DNA of 64,000 bases from the NCBI GenBank assembly GCA_963809175.1, contig CAWEIK010000001.1, forward strand, positions 1,302,001 through 1,366,000. Reading direction: 5' to 3'. Below are positions 26,089 to 35,600 of this stretch, piece after piece. The stretch's first letter is position 1, and the number at the start of each line of letters is the position of its first letter. The notes beneath the pieces were generated by a model. The model saw only the letters and a list, made by a program, of their open reading frames with translations, made no database searches and was not told where the DNA came from. A program made the position numbers and the translations under genes. Source of the DNA: JACCTU01 sp963809175 (GTDB taxonomy: Bacteria > Actinomycetota > Thermoleophilia > Gaiellales > Gaiellaceae).

Positions 26089-27321
26089 ATGGCCGAGGGC
26101 AAGGAGTTCCTGATCGTCGGCGGCGGCCTCTCGTCGGCGCGGGCGATCAAGGCGTACCGCGAAGCCGGAGGCGACGGGCCGGTCAGGCTGCTCTCCTCCG
26201 ACTCGGTCGTCCCGTATCACCGGCCGCCGCTCTCCAAGAAGTACCTCCGGGGTGAGGCCGAGATCGCGGACACGCTCGTCGAGCCCGAGGCGTTCTACGC
26301 AGAGCACGGCGTCGAGGTCGAGCTCGAGGTCGTCGTGTCCACCCTTGATCTGGAAGGGCGCCGCGTGCTGCTCGAAGGCGGGACCGAGCGGACGTTCGAC
26401 AAGCTGCTGATCGCGAGCGGCGCCACGCCTCGACGCCTCGACGTTCCCGGCGCCGACCTGGAAGGCGTCCACACGTTGCGCACGCTCGACAACTCGACGG
26501 CGATCCGTGACGCGGCACGCGGTGCGCGGCACGCGGTGGTCGTCGGCGCGGGGTTCATCGGCATGGAGGTCGCCGCGTCGCTGAAGCAGCTCGGGCTCGA
26601 AGTGACGCTCGTGCACCGCGGCAAGGGCTTGTTCGAGATTCTGCGCGCGCGCCAGCTGATGCAGTTCCTCGCCGACCTCTACGCCCGCGAAGGCGTGGAG
26701 CTCGTGCTCGGCGACGAGGTGCAGTCGTTCGGCGGGCGCTCGGCGCTCGACTCGGTCGAGACGGCGCGCGGACGGATGATCCAGGCCGAGCTCGCGGTCG
26801 TCGGCATCGGCGTCGCACCGGTCACGGGCTGGCTCGAGGACAGCGGCCTCCAGCTCGACGACGGCGTCGTCGTCAACGAGCGCTTCGAGACCGGCGTCGA
26901 GAACGTCTGGGCCGCCGGCGATGTCGCCCGCTTCTACGACCCGCTCTTCGCCAAGCATCGCCGCATCGAGCACTGGTCGAACGCGAACTACGCCGGCACG
27001 GAGGTCGGAAAGCTGATCGCCGGCGGCGAGGGCGGCTTCGACACGGTGTCCGCCTTCTTCTCCGAGGTGTTCGGGCTGACGTTCCGCGTGTTCGGGGACG
27101 TCGACGACGTCGACGACATCATCTTCCGCGGCGCGCTCGACGAGGGGAAGGCGATCGCGTTCTACGTGCGCGACGGCCGGCTCGCCGCCACGCTCGTCGT
27201 CGGGCAGGACGACGAGACCCAGGACCAGCTGAAGGAGCTGATCCGCGCGAAGGCGCGCGTGCCCGACCCGGAACGCCTCGCCGACGCCGACGCCCCGCTG
27301 GACGAGTTGCTCGAGACCTAA
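26089..27321 (+). CDS. FAD-dependent pyridine-nucleotide oxidoreductase (ferredoxin-reductase type)
   Basis: 410 aa flavoprotein of the AIF/ferredoxin-reductase group. FAD dinucleotide fold at the start (FLIVGGGLSSARAIKAY), PPLSKKYLRGE, second nucleotide site VVVGAGFIGMEVAASLK and the FAD motif VWAAGDVARFYD. A C-terminal reductase domain follows from about 320. No ferredoxin or oxygenase partner is adjacent, so the electron acceptor is unknown. Converges on arfB with a 4-base overlap. Confidence 0.9.
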   Translation: MAEGKEFLIVGGGLSSARAIKAYREAGGDGPVRLLSSDSVVPYHRPPLSKKYLRGEAEIADTLVEPEAFYAEHGVEVELEVVVSTLDLEGRRVLLEGGTERTFDKLLIASGATPRRLDVPGADLEGVHTLRTLDNSTAIRDAARGARHAVVVGAGFIGMEVAASLKQLGLEVTLVHRGKGLFEILRARQLMQFLADLYAREGVELVLGDEVQSFGGRSALDSVETARGRMIQAELAVVGIGVAPVTGWLEDSGLQLDDGVVVNERFETGVENVWAAGDVARFYDPLFAKHRRIEHWSNANYAGTEVGKLIAGGEGGFDTVSAFFSEVFGLTFRVFGDVDDVDDIIFRGALDEGKAIAFYVRDGRLAATLVVGQDDETQDQLKELIRAKARVPDPERLADADAPLDELLET

Positions 27322-27722
27322 GGCGCCCGCCGCAGCCGCTTGACGTCGGAGCGACGTCTTTTGGCCTCGAGGCGCCGCTCCTTGGCCGCCTTGCTCGGCT
27401 TCGTGGGGACGCGCTTGCGGTCGACGTGCAGCGCCTGTCGCAGCTTCTCGACGAGGCGCTCGACGGCGAGCTCGCGGTTCCGCAACTGGCTGCGCTCGTC
27501 CTGTGCCACGGCACGGAGCGTGGGGCCGGCCTTCGAGACGACCCGGCGCTTCTGGTTGTCGGTCAGCGCCGCCGAGCCCTCGACGTCGAAGACGGCCTCC
27601 ACGCGGGTCTCCGAGGTGTTCGCGTGCTGACCGCCCGGGCCGCTGGAACGGGAGACGCGGAGCTCGACCTCGGAGAGCGGGAGGACGACGCTGCGGGTGA
27701 CCCGAATAGACTCGCCGTCCAT
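27318..27722 (-). CDS. arfB: peptidyl-tRNA hydrolase ArfB/YaeJ-type (ribosome rescue)
   Basis: 134 aa release-factor-like protein that frees stalled ribosomes. The catalytic GGQ is in SSGPGGQHANTSETRVE (about residues 29-31); the basic tail (KAAKERRLEAKRRRSDVKR) enters the empty mRNA channel in the family. Start ATG 27722, or an in-frame ATG three codons upstream (27731). Either way its 5' end overlaps the divergent HAD gene, whose own ATG is at 27721. Confidence 0.9.
   Translation of the reverse strand: MDGESIRVTRSVVLPLSEVELRVSRSSGPGGQHANTSETRVEAVFDVEGSAALTDNQKRRVVSKAGPTLRAVAQDERSQLRNRELAVERLVEKLRQALHVDRKRVPTKPSKAAKERRLEAKRRRSDVKRLRRAP
27707..27712 (+). promoter_or_regulatory. -10 box TAGACT, leaderless-type (HAD gene), inside arfB
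   Basis: TAGACT is 8 nt before the HAD ATG and lies in the first codons of arfB on the other strand. Confidence 0.45.
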
Positions 27723-28497
27723 GGCCGCCATTCTGCTCGACGTGGACGGCGTGCTGCACGTGTCCGGGGAACCCATCCCCGGCGCCGCCGCCGCAGTCAA
27801 CCGCCTCCGAGAGGTCGGGCACCGCCTCCGCTTCGTCACGAACAACACGACCAGCTCGCGCGCGGCGCTCGCCGAGGAGCTGCGCGCGATGGGAATCCAG
27901 CTCGACGACGACGAGCTCCAGACGACCCCGCGCGCCGCGGCGAAAGCACTCGCAGGCCGACGCGTGCTCGCGTTGACCATGCCCGCGATCCTCGAGGATC
28001 TGGAAGGCGTCCAGCTCGTCGGCGACTCCCCCGAGGTCGTCCTGATTGGCGGGGCCGACGAGACGCCGGAGACGAACAGCGTCTTCTCGTACATGAACAT
28101 CGCGCGCGCCTTCGCGGAGATCGACGCCGGTGCCGAGCTCTACAGCCTCCACAAGAACCCGTGGTGGCAGACCTCGCGCGGGCCGCTGCTCGACTCGGGC
28201 GCGTTCGTCGCAGGGCTCGAGTACGCGACCGGCATCGAGGCAACGGTGCTCGGTAAGCCGAGCCCGGCCTACTTCCTCGCGGCGCTCGAGGCGGTCGATG
28301 CCGACCCGGAACTGACGTGGATGGTCGGCGACGACATCGAGGCCGACATCAGGGGCGCGCAGGCGCACGGGATGAAGACTGCGCTCGTGCGAACCGGCAA
28401 GTTCCGGCCCGACGTCGTCGAGCAGTCGAGGGTGATGCCCGACGCGATTCTCTCCTCGATCGCCGACCTGCCGGAGTGGCTCGAGCGGAGGCCGTGA
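27721..28497 (+). CDS. HAD-IIA hydrolase, LHPP-like phosphatase
   Basis: 258 aa haloacid-dehalogenase phosphatase. Nucleophile motif AAILLDVDGVLHVSG, motif II FVTNNTTSS, motif III Lys in LGKPSPAYF, motif IV MVGDDIEADIRGA. The arrangement matches the TIGR01458-like subgroup. Physiological substrate unknown. Couples to acpS (GTGA). Confidence 0.9.
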   Translation: MAAILLDVDGVLHVSGEPIPGAAAAVNRLREVGHRLRFVTNNTTSSRAALAEELRAMGIQLDDDELQTTPRAAAKALAGRRVLALTMPAILEDLEGVQLVGDSPEVVLIGGADETPETNSVFSYMNIARAFAEIDAGAELYSLHKNPWWQTSRGPLLDSGAFVAGLEYATGIEATVLGKPSPAYFLAALEAVDADPELTWMVGDDIEADIRGAQAHGMKTALVRTGKFRPDVVEQSRVMPDAILSSIADLPEWLERRP

Positions 28498-28850
28498 AGG
28501 TCGGGGTCGACCTGATCGAGATCGCGCGGATCGAGCGCGCGCTCGAGCGCTACCCACGCTTCCGGGAGCGCTGTTTCACGGAGGCGGAGCGCGCGTACTG
28601 CGATTCGCGCGCGAAACCCGCGGAGAGCTATGCGGGCCGCTTCGCCGGCAAGGAGGCGGTGGGGAAAGCGCTCGGCATCGGCGTGCGCTTCACCTGGAAG
28701 GAGATCGAGATCGTCGGCCGGCCGAAGCCGAGCGTGCGGCTGACGGGCCGGTCACAAGCCGCATGGGAGCGGCTCGGCAGTGGCGAGATCGACCTCTCGA
28801 TGACGCATTCGCGCGAGCTCGCCGCGGCGATTTGCGTGCTCGTGACGTAG
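28494..28850 (+). CDS. acpS: holo-[acyl-carrier-protein] synthase
   Basis: 118 aa. Transfers phosphopantetheine to ACP. VGVDLIEIARIERAL carries the metal Asp; RFAGKEAVGKALGIG carries the second acidic/Lys motif. GTG start overlapping the HAD stop. First of the acpS-nnr-alr order seen in many actinobacteria. Confidence 0.95.
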   Translation: MKVGVDLIEIARIERALERYPRFRERCFTEAERAYCDSRAKPAESYAGRFAGKEAVGKALGIGVRFTWKEIEIVGRPKPSVRLTGRSQAAWERLGSGEIDLSMTHSRELAAAICVLVT

Positions 28851-30176
28851 ATGCTCCGGCCGCTCTACACCGCCGACGAAATGCGCGCCGCCGAAGAGGG
28901 CCACGACGTCGGCGAGCTGATGGAACGTGCGGGTCGCGCCGTCGCGGACGAGGTCATGCGCCGCTACCCCGACGCGCGCCGGATCGTCGGCGTCTGCGGC
29001 GGCGGCGCGAACGGAGGCGACGGGCGAATCGCGCTGCGCGTCCTTCGTGAAGCCGGACGGGACGCGGAAGAGGACGACGATCTCGACGACGCGGACGTCG
29101 TGCTCGACGCGCTCTTCGGGACCGGCTTCCAGGGCAAGCCGCGGGCGGAAGCCGCCGAACGAATCGAGCGGATCAACGCCGCGGGCAAGCCGGTCGTCGC
29201 GGTCGACCTGCCGTCCGGGGTCGACGCGTCGACGGGCGAGGTCGGCGGCGCGGCGGTGTTCGCGGATTGCACGGTGACCTTCCACGGGGTCAAGGTCGGC
29301 CTCGAGGTCGCGCCCGGCCGGTTCCACGCGGGCGACGTCTCCGTTGCGGACATCGGGCTCGCGCAGCGCGACACGGAGCACCACCGCGTCACGCGCGACG
29401 TGCTGCGCCTCGTTCCGCGGCGACAGCCGGGCGACAACAAGTACACCGCGGGATCGGTGCTCGTCCTCGGCGGGGCTCCCGGGCTGACGGGAGCAGCGTG
29501 CCTGGCTGCCGAGGCCGCGTTTCGCGCCGACGCGGGCTACGTCGCCGTCGTCGCTCCCGCCGAGTCCCTGCCGGTGCTGGAGCTGCGGCTGCTCGAAGCC
29601 GTGAAGCGGCCGATCGAGGAGGTCTTCGAGGCGGCGGAGCGCGCCGGCTCGCTCGCGCTCGGGCCCGGCCTCGGCGAGGGGAGGGAGGCGCTCGTCCGGC
29701 ACCTGCTCGCCGAGAGCGAGCTGCCCGCGGTCGTCGACGCGGACGGGCTCCGCGGGCTCGAGCCCTTCGAGCGCGCCGCTCCCACGGTGCTCACGCCGCA
29801 CGAGGGCGAGCTCGGGCGGCTGCTGGGCGAGGAATCGAGCTGGGTCGCCGCGCACCGGCTGGAAGCGGTCCGGCGCGCGGTCGAGCGGTTCCACTGCGTC
29901 GTCCTGCTGAAGGGCGCGGACACGCTCGTCGGGGCGCCGGGAACCGGGGTGCTCGTCGTCTCGCTCGGCCCGCCCTCGCTCGCGACCGCCGGAACCGGCG
30001 ACGTGCTCACGGGCGTCATCGCCGCGTTTCTCGCGAAGGGCCTCGAAGCGTCGTTCGCCGCCGCCGCTGGTGCAGCGGCGCAGCAGATCGCCGCGACGCT
30101 GGTGCCGCACCAGGTGGGACTGGTTGCATCCGACGTGGTGGCGCGGCTCCCGGAGGCAATCGATTCACCGCTCTGA
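28851..30176 (+). CDS. nnr: bifunctional NAD(P)HX epimerase/dehydratase
   Basis: 441 aa repair enzyme for hydrated NAD(P)H. Epimerase domain (1-190) with VCGGGANGGDGRIALRVL and VDLPSGVDASTG; ADP/ATP-dependent dehydratase domain (210-441) with LTPHEGELGRLLG, VLLKGADTLVG and ATAGTGDVLTGVIAAFLA. Shorter than E. coli YjeF, mostly in the first domain. ATG directly follows the acpS stop. Confidence 0.93.
   Translation: MLRPLYTADEMRAAEEGHDVGELMERAGRAVADEVMRRYPDARRIVGVCGGGANGGDGRIALRVLREAGRDAEEDDDLDDADVVLDALFGTGFQGKPRAEAAERIERINAAGKPVVAVDLPSGVDASTGEVGGAAVFADCTVTFHGVKVGLEVAPGRFHAGDVSVADIGLAQRDTEHHRVTRDVLRLVPRRQPGDNKYTAGSVLVLGGAPGLTGAACLAAEAAFRADAGYVAVVAPAESLPVLELRLLEAVKRPIEEVFEAAERAGSLALGPGLGEGREALVRHLLAESELPAVVDADGLRGLEPFERAAPTVLTPHEGELGRLLGEESSWVAAHRLEAVRRAVERFHCVVLLKGADTLVGAPGTGVLVVSLGPPSLATAGTGDVLTGVIAAFLAKGLEASFAAAAGAAAQQIAATLVPHQVGLVASDVVARLPEAIDSPL
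30152..30156 (+). promoter_or_regulatory. ribosome binding site GGAGG before an ATT start (alr)
   Basis: GGAGG 6 nt before ATT 30163-30165, at exactly the place where the Alr N-terminus should begin. Confidence 0.5.
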
Positions 30177-31182
30177 GCTCACGATCGACCTCGGCGCGGT
30201 CCGCCGGAACACGCGGACGCTGCTCCGCGCTCTCGACGGCTCCGACCTCTGGGCCGTCGTCAAGGCGAACGGCTACGGGCACGGAGCCGTCGACGTCGCC
30301 GCCGCAGCGCTCGGCTCCGGCGCGAGCGCGGTCTGCGTCGTGACCGTCGCCGAGGGGCTCGAGCTCCGCCACGAGTTCCCCGCGGAGAAGATCGTCGTGC
30401 TCGGTCCCGCCGAAGGGCGGGACGTCGCACTCGCGCGCGAGGCCGGGCTCGAGCTCGTCGTTGCGTCGGACGAGATCCCCGAGGGCGTGCGCGTGCACCT
30501 CAAGCTCGACACCGGGATGGGGCGCTACGGCTTGGCCGAGCTCCCGGAGCCCCCCGTCGAGGTGGTCGGGCTGATGACCCATCTCGCGACCGCCGACAGC
30601 GATCCCGCCTTCGCCCGCGAGCAGATCGCGCGGTTCCGTGCCGCAACCGACTCGCACGCCCACCTGACCCGACACGTCGCGAACAGCGCAGCGGTGCTCC
30701 GCATCCCCGAGTCGCGCTTCGACGCGGCGCGCTGCGGCATCGCCCTCTACGGGCTGTCGCCGTTCGGCGAGTCCGCGGAGGCAGACGGGCTCGAGGCGGC
30801 GCTGCACTGGCAGAGCTACCTCGCGCAGGTGAAGCTGCTGCAACCCGGCGAGAGCACCGGCTACGGCCGCCGTTTCGTCGCCGAGCGGCCGACGTGGATC
30901 GGGATCGTCCCGCTCGGCTACGGCGACGGGTTCCGGCGAGCGCTGAGCGGGACGACCGTTCGCGTCGGCGGCGAGCCCGCACGGGTCGTCGGAACCGTCT
31001 CGATGGACTCGTTCGCCGTCGAGCTGGAGCGCGAGCTCCCACTCGGGGCACCGGTCGTGATCGTCGGCCACGGACTGTCGCTCGACGAGCACGCCAGGCA
31101 TGCTGGGACGATCTCGTACGAGCTCGCCACCGGAATCGAGACGCGCCCCGCGCGGGCCAGACGATTGGTGGTCGACTCTTGA
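30163..31182 (+). CDS. alr: alanine racemase
   Basis: PLP enzyme making D-Ala for the wall. ELTIDLGAVRRNTRTLL, the PLP Lys in VVKANGYGHGA, and the second catalytic base Tyr in the GIALYG to GYGDGFRR region. About 339 aa. No ATG/GTG lies near the conserved start. ATT (30163) preceded by GGAGG would give IHRSELTIDLG, while a TTG at 30124 adds a Trp-rich extension unlike the family. ATT initiation is known for infC, so it is proposed here. Stop overlaps the next TTG (TTGA). Confidence 0.9.
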   Translation: MHRSELTIDLGAVRRNTRTLLRALDGSDLWAVVKANGYGHGAVDVAAAALGSGASAVCVVTVAEGLELRHEFPAEKIVVLGPAEGRDVALAREAGLELVVASDEIPEGVRVHLKLDTGMGRYGLAELPEPPVEVVGLMTHLATADSDPAFAREQIARFRAATDSHAHLTRHVANSAAVLRIPESRFDAARCGIALYGLSPFGESAEADGLEAALHWQSYLAQVKLLQPGESTGYGRRFVAERPTWIGIVPLGYGDGFRRALSGTTVRVGGEPARVVGTVSMDSFAVELERELPLGAPVVIVGHGLSLDEHARHAGTISYELATGIETRPARARRLVVDS

Positions 31183-31886
31183 GCAATGACGCCGTCCGCG
31201 CGCGCTTTGCGGCGAACGCCGACCGCATCGCGGAAGCGTCGCTGCGCCGGCTCCCCGGCCTCGAGTCCCGCATCGCCGACTTCGTGCAGCCCAGGGGCGA
31301 CGAGCGCGTGCTGGACGTCGGCACCGGCACGGGCCCGCTTGCGTTCGCGCTCGCACCGCACGTGCGGGAGGTCGTCGGCATCGATCTCGTCCCGGAGTTG
31401 CTCGAGCACGCGCGTTCGTACGCGGGCGACCGCTTTCCGAACATCCAGTTCCTCGAGGGCGACGTTTCGCACCTCGACGTCGAGACGGGAACGTTCGACC
31501 TCGTCTGCGAGCGCGCGGTGCTGCACCACGTCCCGCGTCCCGAGCTCGTGCTGGCCGAGATGACGCGTGCGATGCGGCCCGGCGGCCGGATGCTCGTGAT
31601 CGACCAGTTGGCGCCGTTCGACCCGCTGAAGGCAATGGAGCTCGACAGCTTCGAGCGGACGCGCGATCCGTCTCACACGCGCCTGCTCTCCGACGGCGAC
31701 CTCCGGGCGCTGTTCGAGGCGAACTCGCTCGTCCTGATCCGTTCACGCGTGGACGCGCACGACCGCGAGCTCGAGCCCTACCTCGACCTGGCCGGCTGCG
31801 AGGGCGAGGCTCGCGAGCAGACGCGGGCGCTCGCGCCGGCCGACCCTTACCGGGTCGAGACGGGCTGGTATCTGCTCAGGCGCTAG
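31179..31886 (+). CDS. class I SAM-dependent methyltransferase
   Basis: 235 aa. SAM-binding motif I VLDVGTGTGPLAFALAP, acidic residue of motif II in EVVGIDLVPE, motif III FLEGDVSHLDV and RMLVIDQLAPFDP. UbiE/methyltransferase-11 type; substrate unknown. TTG start chosen from the TTGA overlap with alr. Ends in a CTAG shared with the convergent SDR. Confidence 0.85.
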   Translation: MSNDAVRARFAANADRIAEASLRRLPGLESRIADFVQPRGDERVLDVGTGTGPLAFALAPHVREVVGIDLVPELLEHARSYAGDRFPNIQFLEGDVSHLDVETGTFDLVCERAVLHHVPRPELVLAEMTRAMRPGGRMLVIDQLAPFDPLKAMELDSFERTRDPSHTRLLSDGDLRALFEANSLVLIRSRVDAHDRELEPYLDLAGCEGEAREQTRALAPADPYRVETGWYLLRR

Positions 31887-32638
31887 GTCGAGCGGTACCC
31901 GGACCGACCGACGCGGGAGAGCAGCCCCGGCGCGACGGCCTGGAGCATCCCGAAGACGCGGTAGAACCGGGGGTACGTCAGCTCCGCGCGGCGACCGTCG
32001 ATCGCCTTGACGATGCGCTCGACGAGCTCTTCGGGCGTCTTCACCTGGCCGCGGAAGAACCGGCTCTGCAGCGCGGTCTTCTGCGGGAACCCTTCGGTCT
32101 CGATGAACCCGGGCATCACCGTGAGCACGTGCACGCCGCGTGCGCGCAGCTGCCGTGTGGTCGCGCGCGAGAACGCGAGCTGCGCGTGCTTCGACGCTGA
32201 GTACGGACCTGACGGGGGAAACGCGACCGTCCCGGCGACGGAGACGATGTTCGCGACGTGTGCCTCCGGTGCGGCCGCCTCGAGGCCCGGCAGGAACGCG
32301 CGCAGGCACCAGACGCTCCCGAGGTAGTTCGTGGCGATCACCCGCTCGATGATCTCGGGATCGGCGCTGAGGAAGTCGCGCCTGCCGGGAATCCCGGCGT
32401 TGTTGACGAGGAGATTGATCTGCGGGTGCCGCTCGAGCACCGAGGCGGCGACGCGCTCGACATCCTCACGCTTGGAGACGTCGCACACTTCGTGCTCGGC
32501 CCCCAACTCCTCCGCGAGCTCGCGCAGCCGGTCCTCGCGGCGGGCGAGCAGCACCAGACTCCAGCCGTCACGTGCGAGCTTCCGCGCGAGTGCGGCGCCG
32601 ATCCCGCTCGAAGCGCCGGTGACGACCGCTAGCGGCAA
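31883..32638 (-). CDS. short-chain dehydrogenase/reductase
   Basis: 251 aa classical SDR. Cofactor loop VVTGASSGIGAALA, NNAGIPG, catalytic Ser/Tyr/Lys in VSVAGTVAF and YSASKHAQLAFS. Arg-rich after strand 2 (LLARREDRL), which suggests NADP. C-terminal extension after residue 220 (FYRVFGMLQAVAPGLLSRVG) is mildly hydrophobic. TTG start, overlapping the subtilase 3' end by 10 bases. Confidence 0.9.
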   Translation of the reverse strand: MPLAVVTGASSGIGAALARKLARDGWSLVLLARREDRLRELAEELGAEHEVCDVSKREDVERVAASVLERHPQINLLVNNAGIPGRRDFLSADPEIIERVIATNYLGSVWCLRAFLPGLEAAAPEAHVANIVSVAGTVAFPPSGPYSASKHAQLAFSRATTRQLRARGVHVLTVMPGFIETEGFPQKTALQSRFFRGQVKTPEELVERIVKAIDGRRAELTYPRFYRVFGMLQAVAPGLLSRVGRSGYRST

Positions 32639-35600
32639 ACGCGAACGCGACGCGTTGCGCGGGCCTCGCGCCCTGCGGCGTCGCGCGCGACGACCGTCAG
32701 CGTGTGGTTACCACGCTTGGCGCGACCCGTCGGCCACGTGGACACGTAGAGCTGCGCAGTCGTCCCGGCGACCCTGGCGATGCGCTTCTTGCCGTCGAAG
32801 AACGTGAGCGAGCGCAGGCGCTTGTTCGAGTCGGCGGCGACGAGCAGCCGCTGGCGCCGGCTGTTGACGCACTGCGTGCGCTCGGGGTCGAGCCACGTGA
32901 CCGTCGGCCCGGCGACGGCGCGCAGCCTGACGCCGGCCACCGTCGTGTTCGGGAGGATGCTGCCGCCTGGTGTCGAGACGTTCTTCGCCTCCTGGAAGTC
33001 GGCGGCGAGAATCATCGCGTTCGTCCGGCCGACCGGGATCTGCGGTGCGTCCGGCGGCAGCCCGAAGATCGCGTAGCCCGTCACCGGGTCGTACGCCGAG
33101 GCGCCGACGAGCGCACGGCGGTACGAGAGGACGAGCGACGTGGGGTCGATCCCGGAGTCGCGTCCGCTCGCCGGGTAGTCGAGCACGCGCGCGATCACGA
33201 GCGGGCGTCCGGCGGTCACGCGGGCGGAGACGATGCCGACGAGCGGCGGGTACACGTCGTTCTGCCATGCCTTGAGCACGTATGGCCCGTGCCGCGGGAC
33301 ACCGGTGAAGCGGTCCCGCCCTGAGTCGACCGAGATCCAATAGCGCTTCGGTCGCGGGAACGTGACTCCGGCCGCGCTCACGTCGAAGCTGTAGCCGAAG
33401 GTGAAGTTGTTGACGTTGATCGGTGTCGCGCCCTGTCCCTGGACGTCGTTCTCGTCCGGCGACCCGAGGATCCAGGGGTCGATCAGGGCGCCGTCGCCCG
33501 CCAACCACACGGCGGCGCCGAAGTTGACGATCGGCTCGTCGATCAGCACGGAGTAGAGGTCCTCGGCTCCGTCCTGCACCATCGCGGGCCCGTCCGGGTA
33601 GTCGGCCGGCGGGCCGAACGGCCACGACGGGAAGCGGTACGCGTTTGCGTGGGAAGCGCCGTCGCGCGTGTCGCCGGCGTTGAACTCCCTGAGCGGTGCG
33701 GCAGGCGGTCGGAGCTCGAGCCCGGGCCGTGTCACCGCGAAGTAGTACGGGATCCGGCGGGTGACGTCGCCGCGGCGCAGCACGATGAAGCCGAAGTTGT
33801 CGCCGGCGACCGCGTCGGCCCTCGCCCGGACGGTCACGCCGAGCCGGTCGCTGCCGCCGGGTGGGATCGTCACCTGCGGATCGGGCTCCACGGTCGCGCC
33901 TGCCGAGGCCGCCTGGGGGCGCAGCTCCACCGACCACGTGCCCGCGCCGCCGCCGGCGTCGTCGAGCTGCGTCGCGAGCGCGCGCGTCTGTGGGCCGCGG
34001 TTGACGTTGACGTCGCCGAACGACAGCGACACCGGCGAGGTGAAGAGCAAGGGCTGGTCCGCCCGCATGACGTCGACCAGGCCGCCGCCCTGCAGCAGCA
34101 CCGGGGCCTCCTGCGTCCGGGCCGTGTTGCCCCAGGCAGGTCCGGCCGTCGAGACGAACGCCGATCGTGTCTGACGCGGCGTCCAGGTCGGATGAGCCTG
34201 GAGCAGCAGCGCGGCGGCGCCGGCGACGTGCGGCGCCGACATGCTGGTCCCGTCGAAGACCGCGAACGGCGAGCCGTTCCCGGCCGACTCCGGCGAGGTC
34301 GACGAGAGGATCTGCCCGCCCGGCGCGGCGACGTCCGGCTTCAGCGTGTGGCCGAAGTTCGTCGGCGCCGCGGAGGAGAAGCTCGTGACGATGCCGCTTC
34401 GCCCGGTCACGATCTCGGTCGGCCCTCGGCCGGCCGAGATGATCGTCCTGCCGCCTTTCTGCGCGAGGTACGCGCGGAGGCGCTGCCCGTCGAGGTCGGC
34501 GATCATCGCCGCCGGGACCGGCAGCTGCAGCGGGATCGCGTTGGCCTCGCCGAAGCGGTTGTCGGCGAGGATCAGCCCGATCGCACCGGCGGCCTGCGCG
34601 CGCTGGGCCTTCGAGAAGAAGGTGCAAACGCCGCGGGACGCGAGCGCAACCATCCCGGTGAGCGAGCCCGCCGGAAGCTGGTTCGAGTTCGGGTCGTTCG
34701 GGTCGAGGCCGGTACCGCAGAGCAGCGGGTCGACCGGCCTGCCGTTCCGGCCCATGATCGTCGTGACGTCGATGAGCGTCCGCTGCTGGTCGGCGGCGGG
34801 TGGGTCGAACGCGGCGGCCATCGGCATCGTCTGCAGCGACACCGGCGCGTCCGCGGCGACCACGCGCAGCGGCGGAGCGAACACGTGTGAGTTCGAGACC
34901 GCCGCGACGGAGATCGCCTCTTCGGCGACGCCGGGCGAGCCGACCGTGCCGAAGCCGAACTCGTCGCGATCGTTCCCCGCGGAGATGACGGGCACGACGC
35001 CCGCGCGGGCGACGTTGCCGACCGCCTCGAGGATCGGGTCGGCTGCGGGCTCGCTCATCGCGCCGCCCCCGGAGAAGTTGATCACGTCCATGCCGTCCTG
35101 CACCGCTGCCTCGAAGGCCTCGATGATCTCGGCCGCGTTCGCGACGTAGCCGATCGGCGTCGGCGCATTGAAGACGCGGTAGTTGCCGATCCACGCGCGC
35201 GGCGCGACGCCCGAGAGGCCGGGCGTGCTCGGGTGGTCGGGGCCGGACTGCGCGATCGTGCCCGCGTTGCCGGCGGCGATGCCCGCGACGTGCGTCCCGT
35301 GGAACGAGATGTTCGGGACGAACGCCTCTCGTCCCTGGCGGCCCGAGTTCGGACCGGGGAACGCGCGCGCGACGATGATCTTGCCGTTCACCCACGTCCG
35401 GCCACCGCGCGGGAACCCCGCCGGGTACGAGTAGCCGGTGCCCTGCAGGAACGGGCTGCGGTTGTCGACGCCGTCGTCGACGATCCCGATCTTGATCCCG
35501 TCGCCGCGCAGACCGCGCAGCGAGGAGAACTCGGCGGCTCGGATCAGGTCCGGGCTGCGGTTCGTGGCGAGCGTGTAGCGGACGTTCGGGTAGACCTGCG

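Noticed and set aside
24763..28557. Very long minus-strand open frame (1264 codons) opposite glmS and neighbours
   Set aside because: It is the antisense of clearly conserved genes; composition is Arg/Glu/Asp/Val-rich as expected for shadow frames in GC-rich DNA, with no domain.
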